The notes below the pieces were generated by a model. The model had not been told where the DNA came from, did no database searches, and was given only the letters and a program-made list of their open reading frames with translations. From Streptomyces coacervatus (GTDB lineage Bacteria > Actinomycetota > Actinomycetes > Streptomycetales > Streptomycetaceae), in the NCBI RefSeq assembly GCF_029223485.1, contig NZ_JARHTP010000005.1:186001-250000 (forward strand): 64,000 nucleotides of DNA, given 5' to 3'. Positions 50,864 through 60,279 of the stretch are shown in pieces (the first letter of the stretch is position 1; each line of letters opens with the position of its first letter). The position numbers were made by a program, and so were the translations under genes.

Positions 50864-51135
50864 GGCCGGGTCCTCTCGTGCGAACCGTCGAACCATGCCG
50901 GATTCAGGGTGAGTTGTCCGTGTAGCGCCCTGCTTCCGGCGGGCAAGAACGTACCGGCTGTGCCGGACCCCGCACGCCGGGTTTGGCTACAAACCGGATA
51001 TCTCATACGGGATCTGCCATGAACTGCCATCCTTTGTGGCTGACTTCCGCCGTAGCCGTTGACGCAACGCCGCGTTGAACTCTGCGGACCGGGAGGCACC
51101 CGACTCCCGACCCGCTTCGTTCAAGGAGGGGTTCC

Positions 51136-51588
51136 GTGGTGGAGGCCGGGATGGAGACCAGCCAGAGCGTCGTTCCTCGTACGCCCTCGACGACCATGGC
51201 GCACGCCCCGACCCCGGAGCTCGGCGAGCCGCCCCTCCCCGACGGTGCCTGCGATCTCGTCACCGTGCCTACCCGGCAGGGACTGGAGGCGGTCGACATC
51301 CTGCGGCGCGGTGCGGGCGACGCGGTCGGTCCCGTCCTGCACGACGACGGCTGCAAGACCCTGGGCTTTGTGGTGCCGCCCGGCACGGCCGCCGCCTGGG
51401 ACGTCCCGGGCAGCACCTGTACGGAGACCAACGGCCGCGGCCTGAGCCTGAACCCCGAGCCGCCCGTGGAGGGCTCGGACTGGTTGCTCCCGCCCGGCGA
51501 GGCCGACCTCGCGACAGACCCGGCGGTGCTGCGCGCCGCACTGGGCGAGGCGGCAAGGATCATCGAGGCCGCGGACAACTGCCGCTGA
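51136..51588 (+). CDS. Conserved hypothetical protein, 150 residues
   Basis: Start GTG at 51136, with AAGGAGGGG six bases upstream. The body contains LVTVPTRQGLEAVDILRRG, GPVLHDDGCKTLGFVVPPGTAAAWDVPGSTC, and ends NCR, with three Cys. No signal or membrane segment. I have seen similar proteins only as uncharacterised Streptomyces family members. It is divergent from the NsdA-like gene, so a link to that regulator is possible. Confidence 0.65.
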   Translation: MVEAGMETSQSVVPRTPSTTMAHAPTPELGEPPLPDGACDLVTVPTRQGLEAVDILRRGAGDAVGPVLHDDGCKTLGFVVPPGTAAAWDVPGSTCTETNGRGLSLNPEPPVEGSDWLLPPGEADLATDPAVLRAALGEAARIIEAADNCR

Positions 51589-51661
51589 CCGCTCACCGGC
51601 TCTGAGAGCCCGGGTCCCCCCTGCGCAGGCGTGCCCGCCGCGGGCTGCCGATAATGGCGCA

Positions 51662-52531
51662 ATGGGAAAGTCCAGGAGCTCCCGGCGCGCGGGCGGCGGT
51701 GCCGAAGCCGTCGTCGAGGCCGTCGACGGCGGGCTCGCCGAGCTGATGCCCGACCGGGACCGGGCGCGGGCCTGGACGCTGCTGATCGACGGGGCGCCGC
51801 AGTCGCATGTCGATCTCGACGACCCCTCCTACCTCTCCTTCGAGTACCAGCGCCGGCTCGGGCACGTCATCGACCTGGTCGCACCGGCCGGGAAGCCCGT
51901 CCACGCCGTGCACCTCGGCGGCGGAGCCCTCACCCTCGCCCGCTATGTCGCGGCCACCCGCCCCCGCTCCACCCAGCAGGCCGTCGAGCGGGACGCTGCC
52001 CTTGTCCAACTGGTCCGCCGGGAGCTGCCGTTGGACCCGAACGCCCGGATCAGAGTGCGTTCCGTCGACGCCCGCGAAGGGCTCGCCAAGGTGCTCGACG
52101 GCTGGGCCGACCTCGTCATCGCCGATGTGTTCAGCGGGGCCCGCACCCCAGCCCACCTCACCTCGACCCAGTTCCTCGACGATGTCCGCCGGGTCCTGAA
52201 GCCGAGCGGTTTCTACGCCGCCAACGTCGCCGACGGGCCGCCGCTCACCCACCTCCGCGGCCAGATCGCCACCGCGGCCGCCCGCTTCCCCGAACTCGCG
52301 CTGGTCGCCGACCCGACCGTGCTGCGCGGTAAGCGCTTCGGCAACGCGGTCCTCGTCGCCTCCGACGCCCCGCTGCCGATCGCGGAACTGACCCGCCGCG
52401 CCGCCTCCGACCCGCACCCCGGCCGGGTCGAACACGGCCGCGCACTCCTCGACTTCACCGGCGGGGCGACCCCGGTCACGGACGAGGCGGCGGTCGCCTC
52501 CCCGGCGCCGCCGCCCTCGGTGTTCCGCTAG
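51662..52531 (+). CDS. Spermidine-synthase-like methyltransferase-fold protein
   Basis: A 289-residue protein with the spermidine synthase/SAM Rossmann fold: SYLSFEYQRRLGHVIDL, VHAVHLGGGALTLARYV, AVERDAALVQLVRREL, ADLVIADVFSGARTP. The conserved Tyr and Asp of true spermidine synthases are only partly evident, as in many bacterial fused spermidine synthase-like proteins. The activity is therefore unclear. No operon partner on the same strand. Confidence 0.75.
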   Translation: MGKSRSSRRAGGGAEAVVEAVDGGLAELMPDRDRARAWTLLIDGAPQSHVDLDDPSYLSFEYQRRLGHVIDLVAPAGKPVHAVHLGGGALTLARYVAATRPRSTQQAVERDAALVQLVRRELPLDPNARIRVRSVDAREGLAKVLDGWADLVIADVFSGARTPAHLTSTQFLDDVRRVLKPSGFYAANVADGPPLTHLRGQIATAAARFPELALVADPTVLRGKRFGNAVLVASDAPLPIAELTRRAASDPHPGRVEHGRALLDFTGGATPVTDEAAVASPAPPPSVFR

Positions 52532-52547
52532 TCCCGGTGGTTCCCGA

Positions 52548-53057
52548 CTAGTAGTTCCCGATCTCCACGTGCGGCGGCCCGTCGTGCCACGTACAGATCA
52601 CCGACACCTTGTTCGTGCCCGAGGTGAACTCCACCCGGATCCAGGTCTCCGTCTTCCACACCTGCATCGACCAGCCGGAACCGGGCGTCGCGGACACGAG
52701 TGTCGCGTCCGCCTTGCCGAGGTCGAAGACCGCGCGCCCGCCGTCGGTGTCGTAGGCCTTGATCTGGCCGGACGCGGTGGGGGCCGGGGTGGGGCTCGGT
52801 GTCGTCGGCGCCGACGGCGTGGGTGTCGGGGAGGGGCTGCGCGACGCGCTCTTCGACGGTGACGGGGCGGGCCGCTTCGTCGACGACGCCAGCGGCTTCG
52901 ACTCCTGTGTGGTCGCGTCCGCGGCCGTGATCGGCAGGGCACGCGGCGGGTCGTACGCCGTGCCCGCCATCACCGTGTGGACGCCCCACCACGACAGCGT
53001 GACCGCCGCGCCCGTGGCGAGCGACCAAGCCAGTACGTGTACGAGTCCTCTGCGCAT
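52548..53057 (-). CDS. Membrane-anchored hypothetical protein with Ser/Pro linker
   Basis: A 169-residue protein. One N-terminal helix (about 8-30) anchors it, then a Ser/Pro/Thr-rich linker (about 60-95, PSPTPTPSAP), then a small extracellular beta domain with one Cys (KVSVICTWHDGPPHVEIGNY). I do not recognise the domain. Divergent from the response-regulator gene by 98 bases, so it could be an accessory or target of that two-component system. Confidence 0.65.
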   Translation of the reverse strand: MRRGLVHVLAWSLATGAAVTLSWWGVHTVMAGTAYDPPRALPITAADATTQESKPLASSTKRPAPSPSKSASRSPSPTPTPSAPTTPSPTPAPTASGQIKAYDTDGGRAVFDLGKADATLVSATPGSGWSMQVWKTETWIRVEFTSGTNKVSVICTWHDGPPHVEIGNY

Positions 53058-53155
53058 CGCGGGCCATACTGCCTCACGAGTCCCACGAGCCGCACACGGT
53101 CGGAGTTATCCACAGGCCCCGATGCGGCCCGCCCGCATGGCGTACGGTCTCGCGC

Positions 53156-53869
53156 ATGGCAAGTGTGCTCGTGGTCGAGGACGACCAGTTCGTACGCTCG
53201 GCGCTGATCCGGCACCTGACCGATGCCGCGCACACCGTGCGCAGTGTCGGGACGGCGCTGGAGGCGCTGCGCGAGGTCGCCCATTTCCGTTTCGACGTGG
53301 TCATCCTGGACCTCGGACTGCCCGATCTGGACGGGTCCGAGGCCCTGAAGATGCTGCGCGGCATCACCGACGTGCCGGTGATCATCGCCACGGCGCGGGA
53401 CGACGAGACGGAGATCGTCCGGCTGCTCAACGCGGGCGCCGACGACTACCTGACCAAGCCGTTCTCCGTCGAGCACCTGTCCGCGCGGATGTCCGCGGTC
53501 CTACGACGGTCCCGGTCCGCCCCCTCGGACACCCCGCCGTCCACCGTCCTGCGCGTCGGCGGCCTCACCGTCGACCCCCTGCGGCGCCAGGCGGAACTGG
53601 ACGGCGTCCGCCTCGACCTCACCCGCCGCGAGTTCGACCTGCTCGCCTTCCTGGCGGGCCGGCCGGGCGTCGTCGTCCCGCGCAAGGAACTCCTTGCGGA
53701 GGTGTGGCAGCAGTCGTACGGCGATGACCAGACCATCGACGTCCATCTGTCGTGGCTGCGGCGGAAGCTGGGCGAGACGGCGGCGCAGCCGCGCTATCTG
53801 CACACCCTGCGGGGCGTCGGCGTGAAGCTGGAGCCGCCCACCTCCGAGGGATCGGAGCCGCCGCGATGA
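53156..53869 (+). CDS. OmpR-family response regulator
   Basis: A 237-residue DNA-binding response regulator. Receiver domain with acidic pocket VVEDD, phosphorylation Asp52 in ILDLGLPD, conserved Thr in IIATARDD and Lys in YLTKPF, and a winged-helix C-terminal domain (LDLTRREFDLLAFLAGRPG, DDQTIDVHLSWLRRKLGE). The stop overlaps the kinase start by four bases, forming a coupled two-component operon. Confidence 0.92.
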   Translation: MASVLVVEDDQFVRSALIRHLTDAAHTVRSVGTALEALREVAHFRFDVVILDLGLPDLDGSEALKMLRGITDVPVIIATARDDETEIVRLLNAGADDYLTKPFSVEHLSARMSAVLRRSRSAPSDTPPSTVLRVGGLTVDPLRRQAELDGVRLDLTRREFDLLAFLAGRPGVVVPRKELLAEVWQQSYGDDQTIDVHLSWLRRKLGETAAQPRYLHTLRGVGVKLEPPTSEGSEPPR

Positions 53870-55272
53870 GATGGGCACTGGTCAAGGTCTGTCTGGCGGT
53901 CACCGCCATGGTCGTGGTCGCCTTCGCGGTGCCGCTCGGGCTCGTCATCAAGGAGATGGCCCGGGACCGCGCGTTCTCCAACGCCGAGCGACAGGCGGCC
54001 GCGGTCGCCCCGGCGCTGTCCATCACCACCGAGCGCGACCAGCTGGAGCGGGTCGTCGCCTCCGCGGGCTCGGACACCGGGATGGCCGTGCACATACCCG
54101 CGGCCGCCGGACAGCCCGCCGTAGACATCGGACGGCAGCGCGCCGCCGGCAAGGACATCGCGACCGTGCGCAGGCTGGGCCGCGCCTCCACCACCGAGGT
54201 CTCCGGCGGCTCCACACTGCTCCAGCCGGTCGCGCTGAGCTCCGGCGCGATCGCGGTCGTCGAGGTGTACGTCCCCGAGTCCGAGGTCAGCAACGGCGTC
54301 GGCACGGCGTGGGCGGTGCTCGCGGGGGTCGGTATCGCGCTGATCGTCGGGTCCGTCGCGGTCGCCGACCGGCTGGGCGTACGGATGGTGCAGCCCGCAC
54401 AGAAGCTGGTCGAGGGTGCGCACGAGCTGGGGGAGGGGAAGCTGGGGTCGAGGGTGCCGGAGGAAGGGCCGACCGAACTGCGACTGGCGGCGGTCGCGTT
54501 CAACTCCATGGCCGACCAGGTCGTACAACTCCTGGCGAATGAAAGGGAGTTGGCGGCGGACCTGTCCCACCGACTGCGCACCCCGCTGACCGTGCTCCGC
54601 CTCAACGCTGCCTCGCTCGGCGACGGGCCGGCCGCCGAGCAGACCCGGGCCGCCGTCGCCCAGCTGGAGCGCGAGGTCGACACCATCATCCGCACGGCCC
54701 GGGACGCCAAACCGCAGACCGCGGCCGCCGGTCCCGGCGCCGGATGCGATGCGGCCGAGGTGGTCCGGGAGCGGATGGGGTTCTGGTCGGCGCTCGCGGA
54801 GGACGAGGGCCGCAAGTGGCGGGTGGCCGGTGCCGACCGCCCGGTGCGCATACCCGTGGCCCGGGCGGACCTCGCTGCCGCACTGGACGCCCTGCTCGGC
54901 AATGTCTTCCGGCACACCGCCGAGGGCACGGCCTTCGCGGTCGACCTGCACAACGGCGAGGACGCGGTGATCGTGCTGGTGTCCGACGCGGGTCCCGGGA
55001 TCCTGGATCCCGAGGCCGCGATGGCGCGCGGGCGGGGCTCCGGCAGCGACGGATCCACCGGACTCGGCCTGGACATCGTGCGGCGGCTCGCGGAGTCGAC
55101 CGGCGGTGATGTGCGGATCGGGGCGTCGGTGCTGGGCGGGACCGAGGTGCGGATCTGGATCCAGCTGGACGGGCGGGAGCGGACGCCCGGCGGGCGGGGG
55201 CACCGGTTGGTCCGGCGCCGCAGACAGAGCAAATTGGTCTCTACCTTTAACCGTCCCCGATCCCTTCCTTAA
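53866..55272 (+). CDS. Sensor histidine kinase
   Basis: A 468-residue membrane kinase. Helix one (about 7-27), a periplasmic sensor region (about 30-145), helix two (about 147-167), a HAMP domain, the H-box ADLSHRLRTP with His235, and an ATPase domain with N, G1 (SDAGPGI) and G2 (STGLGLDIV) boxes. It phosphorylates the preceding regulator. A chitinase gene follows 107 bases downstream, so chitin or cell-wall sensing is plausible but not shown. The last 30 residues are basic. Confidence 0.92.
   Translation: MRWALVKVCLAVTAMVVVAFAVPLGLVIKEMARDRAFSNAERQAAAVAPALSITTERDQLERVVASAGSDTGMAVHIPAAAGQPAVDIGRQRAAGKDIATVRRLGRASTTEVSGGSTLLQPVALSSGAIAVVEVYVPESEVSNGVGTAWAVLAGVGIALIVGSVAVADRLGVRMVQPAQKLVEGAHELGEGKLGSRVPEEGPTELRLAAVAFNSMADQVVQLLANERELAADLSHRLRTPLTVLRLNAASLGDGPAAEQTRAAVAQLEREVDTIIRTARDAKPQTAAAGPGAGCDAAEVVRERMGFWSALAEDEGRKWRVAGADRPVRIPVARADLAAALDALLGNVFRHTAEGTAFAVDLHNGEDAVIVLVSDAGPGILDPEAAMARGRGSGSDGSTGLGLDIVRRLAESTGGDVRIGASVLGGTEVRIWIQLDGRERTPGGRGHRLVRRRRQSKLVSTFNRPRSLP
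55236..55245. promoter_or_regulatory. DasR-like site before chitinase gene
   Basis: GGTCTCTACC matches 8 of 10 bases of the DasR core GGTCTAGACC. It lies about 135-144 bases upstream of the GH18 start and inside the 3' end of the kinase gene. Streptomyces chitinase promoters often hold such sites. Confidence 0.45.
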
Positions 55273-55379
55273 GCGCACCCTAAGATCCTCAATCCCCGTC
55301 CGGATCAGGCACTTTGCCCGATTCCGGCTCGCTAGCGTGCTGCCGCACCCCACCCCCGAACCATGAAGGCAGGCACGCG

Positions 55380-56834
55380 ATGAGCACGCACCGGCGCAAG
55401 GTGAGCGGCAGGAACAAGGCGATCGGCGGAGCTGTCGCCGCGGCCGTGATCGGTGGCGGCGCGCTCCTGCTCACCGGTACCGCGCAGGCGGCCGGCGTGG
55501 CCGCCGCGTACACCAAGACCAGTGACTGGTCGACGGGGTACACCGCGCAGTACGTCGTCACGAACAACAGCGGCCAGACGGAGAAGACCTGGAAGCTGGA
55601 GTTCGACCTGCCGTCCGGCTCCAAGCTGAGCTCGCTCTGGAACGCCGAGTCCAGTGTGAGCGGACAGCACGTCACCGTGACGCCGGCCAAGTGGGACACC
55701 GACGGCCTCGCGCCCGGCAAGTCCGTCACGGTCGGCTTCGTCGTCAACGGCACGGGCAATCCGGGCAGTTGTCTCGTCGACGGCGCCAAGTGCTCCGCGG
55801 ACGACGGTCCGACGCCCGAGCCGAGCGGCCGCCCGACCCAGTCCGCGACGCCGACCCCGACGGCCACCCCCACGCCCACCCCCACCAAGACCGCGACCCC
55901 CACGCCCACCCCCTCCCAGAGCTCCGGCACGGGCACCACGGCGAGCGCAGGCTTCGCCCCCTACGTCGACACCTCCCTCTACCCGGCCTTCGACCTGCTC
56001 GCGAGCGCCGACGCGACCGGCGTGAAGAACTACAACCTCGCCTTCATCACCGACGGCGGCGGCTGCACACCCAAGTGGGGCGGTGTCAGCGACCTCGGCA
56101 GCGACGGGGTCGCCTCCCAGATCGGCTCCCTCCGCGCCAAGGGCGGCGACGTCCGCGTCTCCTTCGGCGGCGCCTCCGGTTCCGAACTGGCGACGACATG
56201 CTCCTCGGCGGACGCGCTGGCGACGGCGTACGGCAAGGTCGTGGACGCGTACAAGCTGACCAAGGTCGACTTCGACGTCGAGGGCGGCGCGCTGCCCAAC
56301 ACCACCGCGAACACGAACCGCGCGAAGGCGATAGCCAAGCTCCAGGCGGCCCACCCCGACCTGGACGTCTCCTTCACCCTCCCGGTCATGCCCGAGGGCC
56401 TCACCCAGGACGGCGTGAACCTGCTCTCCAACGCCAAGTCCAACGGCGCGAAGATCAACACCGTCAACATCATGGCGATGGACTACGGCGCCTCGTACAG
56501 CGGTGACATGGGCAGCTACGCAGAGCAGGCGGCCACCGCCACGCAGGCGCAGGTCAAGAGCGTGCTCGGCCTGTCCGACTCCGCCGCCTGGAAGGCGGTC
56601 GCCGTCACCCCGATGATCGGCGTCAACGACGTCTCGTCCGAGATCTTCAAGGTCGACGACGCCACGCAGCTGACGGCCTTCGCCAAGTCCAAGGGCCTCG
56701 GCGGTCTCTCGATGTGGTCGGCGACCCGCGACAAGCAGTGCGACGGCGGCACCAAGCCCACCGCCGACGCGACCTGCAGCTCGATCGCCCAGGACAAGTT
56801 CGCCTTCTCGAAGGCGTTCGGCGCCTTCAACTGA
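55380..56834 (+). CDS. Secreted GH18 chitinase with N-terminal CBM2 module
   Basis: A 484-residue secreted enzyme. Signal peptide (about 1-37, ending AQA), a CBM2-like module (about 40-135: YTAQYVVTNNSGQTEKTWKLEFDLP, NGTGNPGSC), a Thr/Pro linker (about 143-183), then the GH18 barrel with GGDVRVSFGGASG and the catalytic DFDVE (Asp297, Asp299, Glu301). It hydrolyses chitin with retention. It belongs to the group of short GH18 domains like ChiC/ChiD of Streptomyces; subclass not fixed. The gene is downstream of a two-component pair and has a DasR-like site. Confidence 0.9.
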   Translation: MSTHRRKVSGRNKAIGGAVAAAVIGGGALLLTGTAQAAGVAAAYTKTSDWSTGYTAQYVVTNNSGQTEKTWKLEFDLPSGSKLSSLWNAESSVSGQHVTVTPAKWDTDGLAPGKSVTVGFVVNGTGNPGSCLVDGAKCSADDGPTPEPSGRPTQSATPTPTATPTPTPTKTATPTPTPSQSSGTGTTASAGFAPYVDTSLYPAFDLLASADATGVKNYNLAFITDGGGCTPKWGGVSDLGSDGVASQIGSLRAKGGDVRVSFGGASGSELATTCSSADALATAYGKVVDAYKLTKVDFDVEGGALPNTTANTNRAKAIAKLQAAHPDLDVSFTLPVMPEGLTQDGVNLLSNAKSNGAKINTVNIMAMDYGASYSGDMGSYAEQAATATQAQVKSVLGLSDSAAWKAVAVTPMIGVNDVSSEIFKVDDATQLTAFAKSKGLGGLSMWSATRDKQCDGGTKPTADATCSSIAQDKFAFSKAFGAFN

Positions 56835-56921
56835 CCGCTGCCGAACGGGGGTTGAAGCGCCCCGGCCGGACCTCCCCCCACCCGGCCGGGGCGCACACCC
56901 GCGTCAGAAGGGCCGGGCCCG

Positions 56922-57596
56922 TCAGAACGGACCGGGCCCTCCGAAGCCCCCGAAGCCGAACCCGCCCGGGCCGCCGGGGCCGGGCCCGTGGTGATGGAAC
57001 CCGTCGAAGAGCGCGTCGGCCAGCAGCATCCCGCCGACCCCCGCCGCACCGGCCACCAGCGCGGTCTTCCACCACGGCGCGCTGTACCAGCCGCCGGGCA
57101 CCGTACGTCCGCCGACCACACCGCCGGGGTGGTAGTACGGGTTCGCCGCACCCGGCTGCGCGGCGGCGGTGTACGTCTGCCCGCCGACCGTGACCTGACC
57201 GCCGCCGAGCCCCGTGGTCGGCAGAGCAGGCCCCGCATCCAGCCCAAGGGCGGTACGGGCCGTACGCACATGGTGCAGTCCCTCCACCGCGGTCTGCGTG
57301 ACCAGCGCGTACTGGGCGGGGGAGTAGGCGGTGGCGAGCTGCCCCTGGGCCGCCCGGTGCCGCTCGCCCGCATCCGCCAGGGCCTGCCGGGCGGCCAGGT
57401 TCCCGCCCGCGTCCAGCGTCGACAGGCTCCCGCCGAGCAGCTCCACCCAGCGGTGCGCCTCGGCACCGGCGTCCGCGGCCGCGTCGTACGACTGCTGCGC
57501 CTGCCCGGGTACCGGGTCGCCCGCCCGCCGCCGGGTGGCGAACGCCACGGCCGCACCGATGAGCAGCAGCGGCAGCAGGAGCGCGATGAATCCCAT
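56922..57596 (-). CDS. Membrane protein with Gly/Pro-rich tail
   Basis: A 224-residue protein. One N-terminal helix (MGFIALLLPLLLIGAAVAFAT), a helical domain (about 35-120, QQSYDAAADAGAEAHRWVELLGG and RAAQGQLATAYSPAQYALVTQTAVEGLHHVRTA), a possible second helix (about 178-195, WWKTALVAGAAGVGGMLLADALF) and a Gly/Pro/His-rich tail. Domain unknown. GGAGGACG precedes the ATG at 57596. A perfect inverted repeat lies immediately upstream. Confidence 0.7.
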   Translation of the reverse strand: MGFIALLLPLLLIGAAVAFATRRRAGDPVPGQAQQSYDAAADAGAEAHRWVELLGGSLSTLDAGGNLAARQALADAGERHRAAQGQLATAYSPAQYALVTQTAVEGLHHVRTARTALGLDAGPALPTTGLGGGQVTVGGQTYTAAAQPGAANPYYHPGGVVGGRTVPGGWYSAPWWKTALVAGAAGVGGMLLADALFDGFHHHGPGPGGPGGFGFGGFGGPGPF

Positions 57597-57609
57597 GACG
57601 TCCTCCGTC

Positions 57610-57639
57610 GTCCTGCAGGGCCAACTCGCCCTGCAGGAC
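57610..57639. promoter_or_regulatory. Perfect 12-bp inverted repeat in leader
   Basis: GTCCTGCAGGGC at 57610-57621 and GCCCTGCAGGAC at 57628-57639, six-base loop CAACTC. It begins 14 bases upstream of the membrane-protein start codon, just before the ribosome site. It may be an RNA hairpin or a binding site. Confidence 0.6.
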
Positions 57640-57714
57640 TGATCGAACGCCCTCGCGCTGAGAGGCCGCTGCGTACCGCCTGAGCGCCCCCTGTGAAGTC
57701 CCGGGCGCCGACCC

Positions 57715-57777
57715 CGCGCCCCAAAGGGGCGCGGGGCTGTATCGATATGCGGCTCCGCCGCGTGGGCGCGACCAGCC
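57715..57777 (+). repeat. Dispersed repeat class C, copy 2
   Basis: Nearly the same sequence as 38402-38463, including CTGTATCGAT and GTGGGCGCGACCAGCC. It lies between the bglC stop and the membrane-protein gene. Confidence 0.78.
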
Positions 57778-57812
57778 ACGACGCACCCGCGGACAACTGT
57801 CCGGCGAAACGC

Positions 57813-59252
57813 TCACTCGGCCTCCACCGGAGGCAACACCCCCGTCCGCGCAGCCTCCCCATACCAAAGGGCACTCGACTTAGGCGTACGAGCAAGGGTG
57901 ACGTAGTCGACATACACCGCACCGAAGCGCTTCTCGTAGCCGTACGCCCACTCGAAGTTGTCCATCAGGGACCACAGGTAGTAGCCGCGGACGTCCGCGC
58001 CGTCGGTGATCGCGCGGCGCACCGCCGCGAGGTGTTTCTGCAGGTAGGCGATGCGCTCGGGGTCGTGGACGCGGCCGTCGGGGTCGGGCTTGTCGTCGTA
58101 GGCGGCACCGTTCTCCGTGATGTACAACGGCAGCCCGGGCGCCTCGCGGGTGTACCGCATGATCAGCTCGTGCAGGCCCGTCGGGTCGATCGTCCAGCCC
58201 ATCTCGGTGCGCTCGCCCGGGGTCTGGTGGAAGGCGACGTCGTCCGCGCCCGGCCAGGGGGAGTGGTCGCTGGCGCCGTGACCGTCGGCGCGCCGGCCGT
58301 TCGGGTCGGCCTCGGCCGTCGAGACCAGCGCGGGCGTGTAGTAGTTGAGGCCCAGCGCGTCCAGCGGCTGGTTGATCGCGCGCAGGTCGCCGTCGAGGAC
58401 GTACGACCAGTCGGTGATCAGCTCGGTCGCCGCGAACAGCGAGTCCGGGTACGCCCCGTGCAGGATGGGACCGTGGAAGACGCCGTTGGCCAGGTCGTCG
58501 ATCTTCCGCACCGCCGCCAGATCCGTCGGGTCCTGCGGTGAAAGCGGCCTGACCACCGACGAGTTGAGGCTGAGCGCGACCGAGTTGCGGGCCGGCATCA
58601 CGGACCGCAGGGCCGAAGTCCCGAGCCCGTGCGCCAGGTTCAGGTGGTGAGCGGCCCTCAGCGAAGCCTCCGGGTCTGTGCGGCCCGGCGCGTGCACTCC
58701 GGAGCCGTATCCCAGAAACGCGCTGCACCACGGCTCGTTGAGCGTGATCCACTGCTCCACCCGGTCACCGAGCGCCTCACCCACGATCTGCGCGTACTCG
58801 GCGAACCGCAGCGCCGTGTCCCGCGCCGGCCAGCCGCCCGCGTCCTCCAGCTCCTGCGGCAGATCCCAGTGGTAGAGGGTGACGGCCGGCTTGATGCCGT
58901 GTGCCAGCAGCTCGTCCACGAGCCGCCGGTAGAAGTCCAGGCCGACCTGCACCGCCGGCCCACGGCCCGTGGGCTGCACCCGCGACCAGGAGATCGAGAA
59001 GCGGTACGCGGACAGGCCCAATTCGGCCATGAGCGCCACGTCTTCGCGGAACCGGTGGTAGTGGTCGACAGCGATGTCACCGTGCTCGCCGCCGGCGGTT
59101 TTGCCCGGCGTATGGCTGAAGGTGTCCCAGATCGAGGGCGTACGGCCGCCCTCCCGCACCGCACCCTCGATCTGGTACGCGGAGGTCGCCGCGCCCCAGA
59201 GGAAGGCGGGGGGAAAGGTCACCGGGGTCGCCGGCTGTGCGGACTCAGACAT
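57813..59252 (-). CDS. bglC: Beta-glucosidase GH1 (cytosolic)
   Basis: A 479-residue family 1 beta-glucosidase that splits imported cellobiose to glucose. [15 protein letters not shown] at the start, acid/base Glu173 in LNEPW, nucleophile Glu380 in YITENG. No signal peptide. It is last in the cebEFG-bglC order. A CebR box (59252-59265) ends at the first base of its ATG, and its ribosome site is inside the box, so repression may block both transcription and translation of this gene. Confidence 0.93.
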   Translation of the reverse strand: MSESAQPATPVTFPPAFLWGAATSAYQIEGAVREGGRTPSIWDTFSHTPGKTAGGEHGDIAVDHYHRFREDVALMAELGLSAYRFSISWSRVQPTGRGPAVQVGLDFYRRLVDELLAHGIKPAVTLYHWDLPQELEDAGGWPARDTALRFAEYAQIVGEALGDRVEQWITLNEPWCSAFLGYGSGVHAPGRTDPEASLRAAHHLNLAHGLGTSALRSVMPARNSVALSLNSSVVRPLSPQDPTDLAAVRKIDDLANGVFHGPILHGAYPDSLFAATELITDWSYVLDGDLRAINQPLDALGLNYYTPALVSTAEADPNGRRADGHGASDHSPWPGADDVAFHQTPGERTEMGWTIDPTGLHELIMRYTREAPGLPLYITENGAAYDDKPDPDGRVHDPERIAYLQKHLAAVRRAITDGADVRGYYLWSLMDNFEWAYGYEKRFGAVYVDYVTLARTPKSSALWYGEAARTGVLPPVEAE

Positions 59253-59265
59253 GGAAGCGCTCCCA
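59252..59265. promoter_or_regulatory. CebR box at bglC start codon
   Basis: TGGAAGCGCTCCCA, 13 of 14 bases of the CebR consensus TGGGAGCGCTCCCA. It overlaps the bglC start codon and contains its ribosome-binding bases. Confidence 0.85.
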
Positions 59266-59367
59266 TAAGTGGTCGTTCAGACCGAAGAGTTGGAGGGGAG
59301 AGAACGGGCGGGGAGGAGAGGGGGCCGGGGCGGCGGTGACCCGGCCCACCAGGTCGTCGAAACGGCG

Positions 59368-60279
59368 TCAGCCCTTGATGGCGCCCTGCATGATGCCGCC
59401 CACGATCTGCTTGCCGAACAGGATGAACGCGATCAGCAGCGGCAGCGTGCCCAGCAGCGCTCCCGCCATGATCACGGCCTGGTCGGGGACGTAACCGGTG
59501 CCGAGCGAGTTGAGGGCGACCTGCACGGTCGGGTTCTGCTGGTTGAGGGCGATGATCGGCCACAGGAAGTCGTTCCAGGCGAACACGAAGGTCAGCAGGC
59601 CCAGGACGGCCATCGCGGGCCGCGCCGCGGGGAAGACCACATGCCACACGACTCTCAGACTGCTCGCCCCGTCCACCCGCGCCGCCTCGATCAGCTCGGT
59701 CGGCAGCGCCTGCACCAGGTACTGCCGCATGAAGAAGGTGCCGAAGGCGGTGACCAGCGTCGGGAGGATGACCGTCTGCAGCTGGTTCGACCAGCCCAGG
59801 TCGCTCATCCACAGATACAGCGGTACGACGGCCAGCTGCGGCGGGATCATCATCGTGCCGATGGTCAGCAGCAGAAGGACGCTGGAGAACCGGAACCGCA
59901 GCTTGGCGAAGGCGAACCCGGCGAGCGTCGAGAACAGCACCGTGGCGACGGTGATGGTGCCCGCGACGACCGTGCTGTTGAACATCGCGGTGCCCATGCC
60001 GGCCTGGTCCCAGGCGGCCTGCAGATTCTTGAACAGGTTCCCGCCGAACCACAGCGGCGGCGGAGTCTCGGCCAGCCGGTGGTCGGTGCGGGAGGCCGCG
60101 ATCGCCGTCCACACCAGGGGCGCCAGGGAGAGCAGCGCGAAGACGGTCAGCACGAGATACGTCACCGGGCCCGCGTGCAGCTGCTTGCCCGCGCCCATCA
60201 CCCGGCGGTTGCGGCCCCTCTTCGCCTTCTGATTCTTCTGCTTCCGAAGCTGAGGCAACGTCAGTTCACTGGTGGTCAT
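59368..60279 (-). CDS. cebG: Cellobiose ABC transporter permease
   Basis: A 303-residue MalG-type permease with six helices, basic cytosolic N-terminus (KQKNQKAKRGRNRR) and the EAA loop ELIEAARVDGASSLRVVWHVVFP. It pairs with CebF. The start overlaps the cebF stop (ATGA). No ATPase gene is in the operon; Streptomyces uses the shared MsiK ATPase, by established knowledge. Confidence 0.88.
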   Translation of the reverse strand: MTTSELTLPQLRKQKNQKAKRGRNRRVMGAGKQLHAGPVTYLVLTVFALLSLAPLVWTAIAASRTDHRLAETPPPLWFGGNLFKNLQAAWDQAGMGTAMFNSTVVAGTITVATVLFSTLAGFAFAKLRFRFSSVLLLLTIGTMMIPPQLAVVPLYLWMSDLGWSNQLQTVILPTLVTAFGTFFMRQYLVQALPTELIEAARVDGASSLRVVWHVVFPAARPAMAVLGLLTFVFAWNDFLWPIIALNQQNPTVQVALNSLGTGYVPDQAVIMAGALLGTLPLLIAFILFGKQIVGGIMQGAIKG

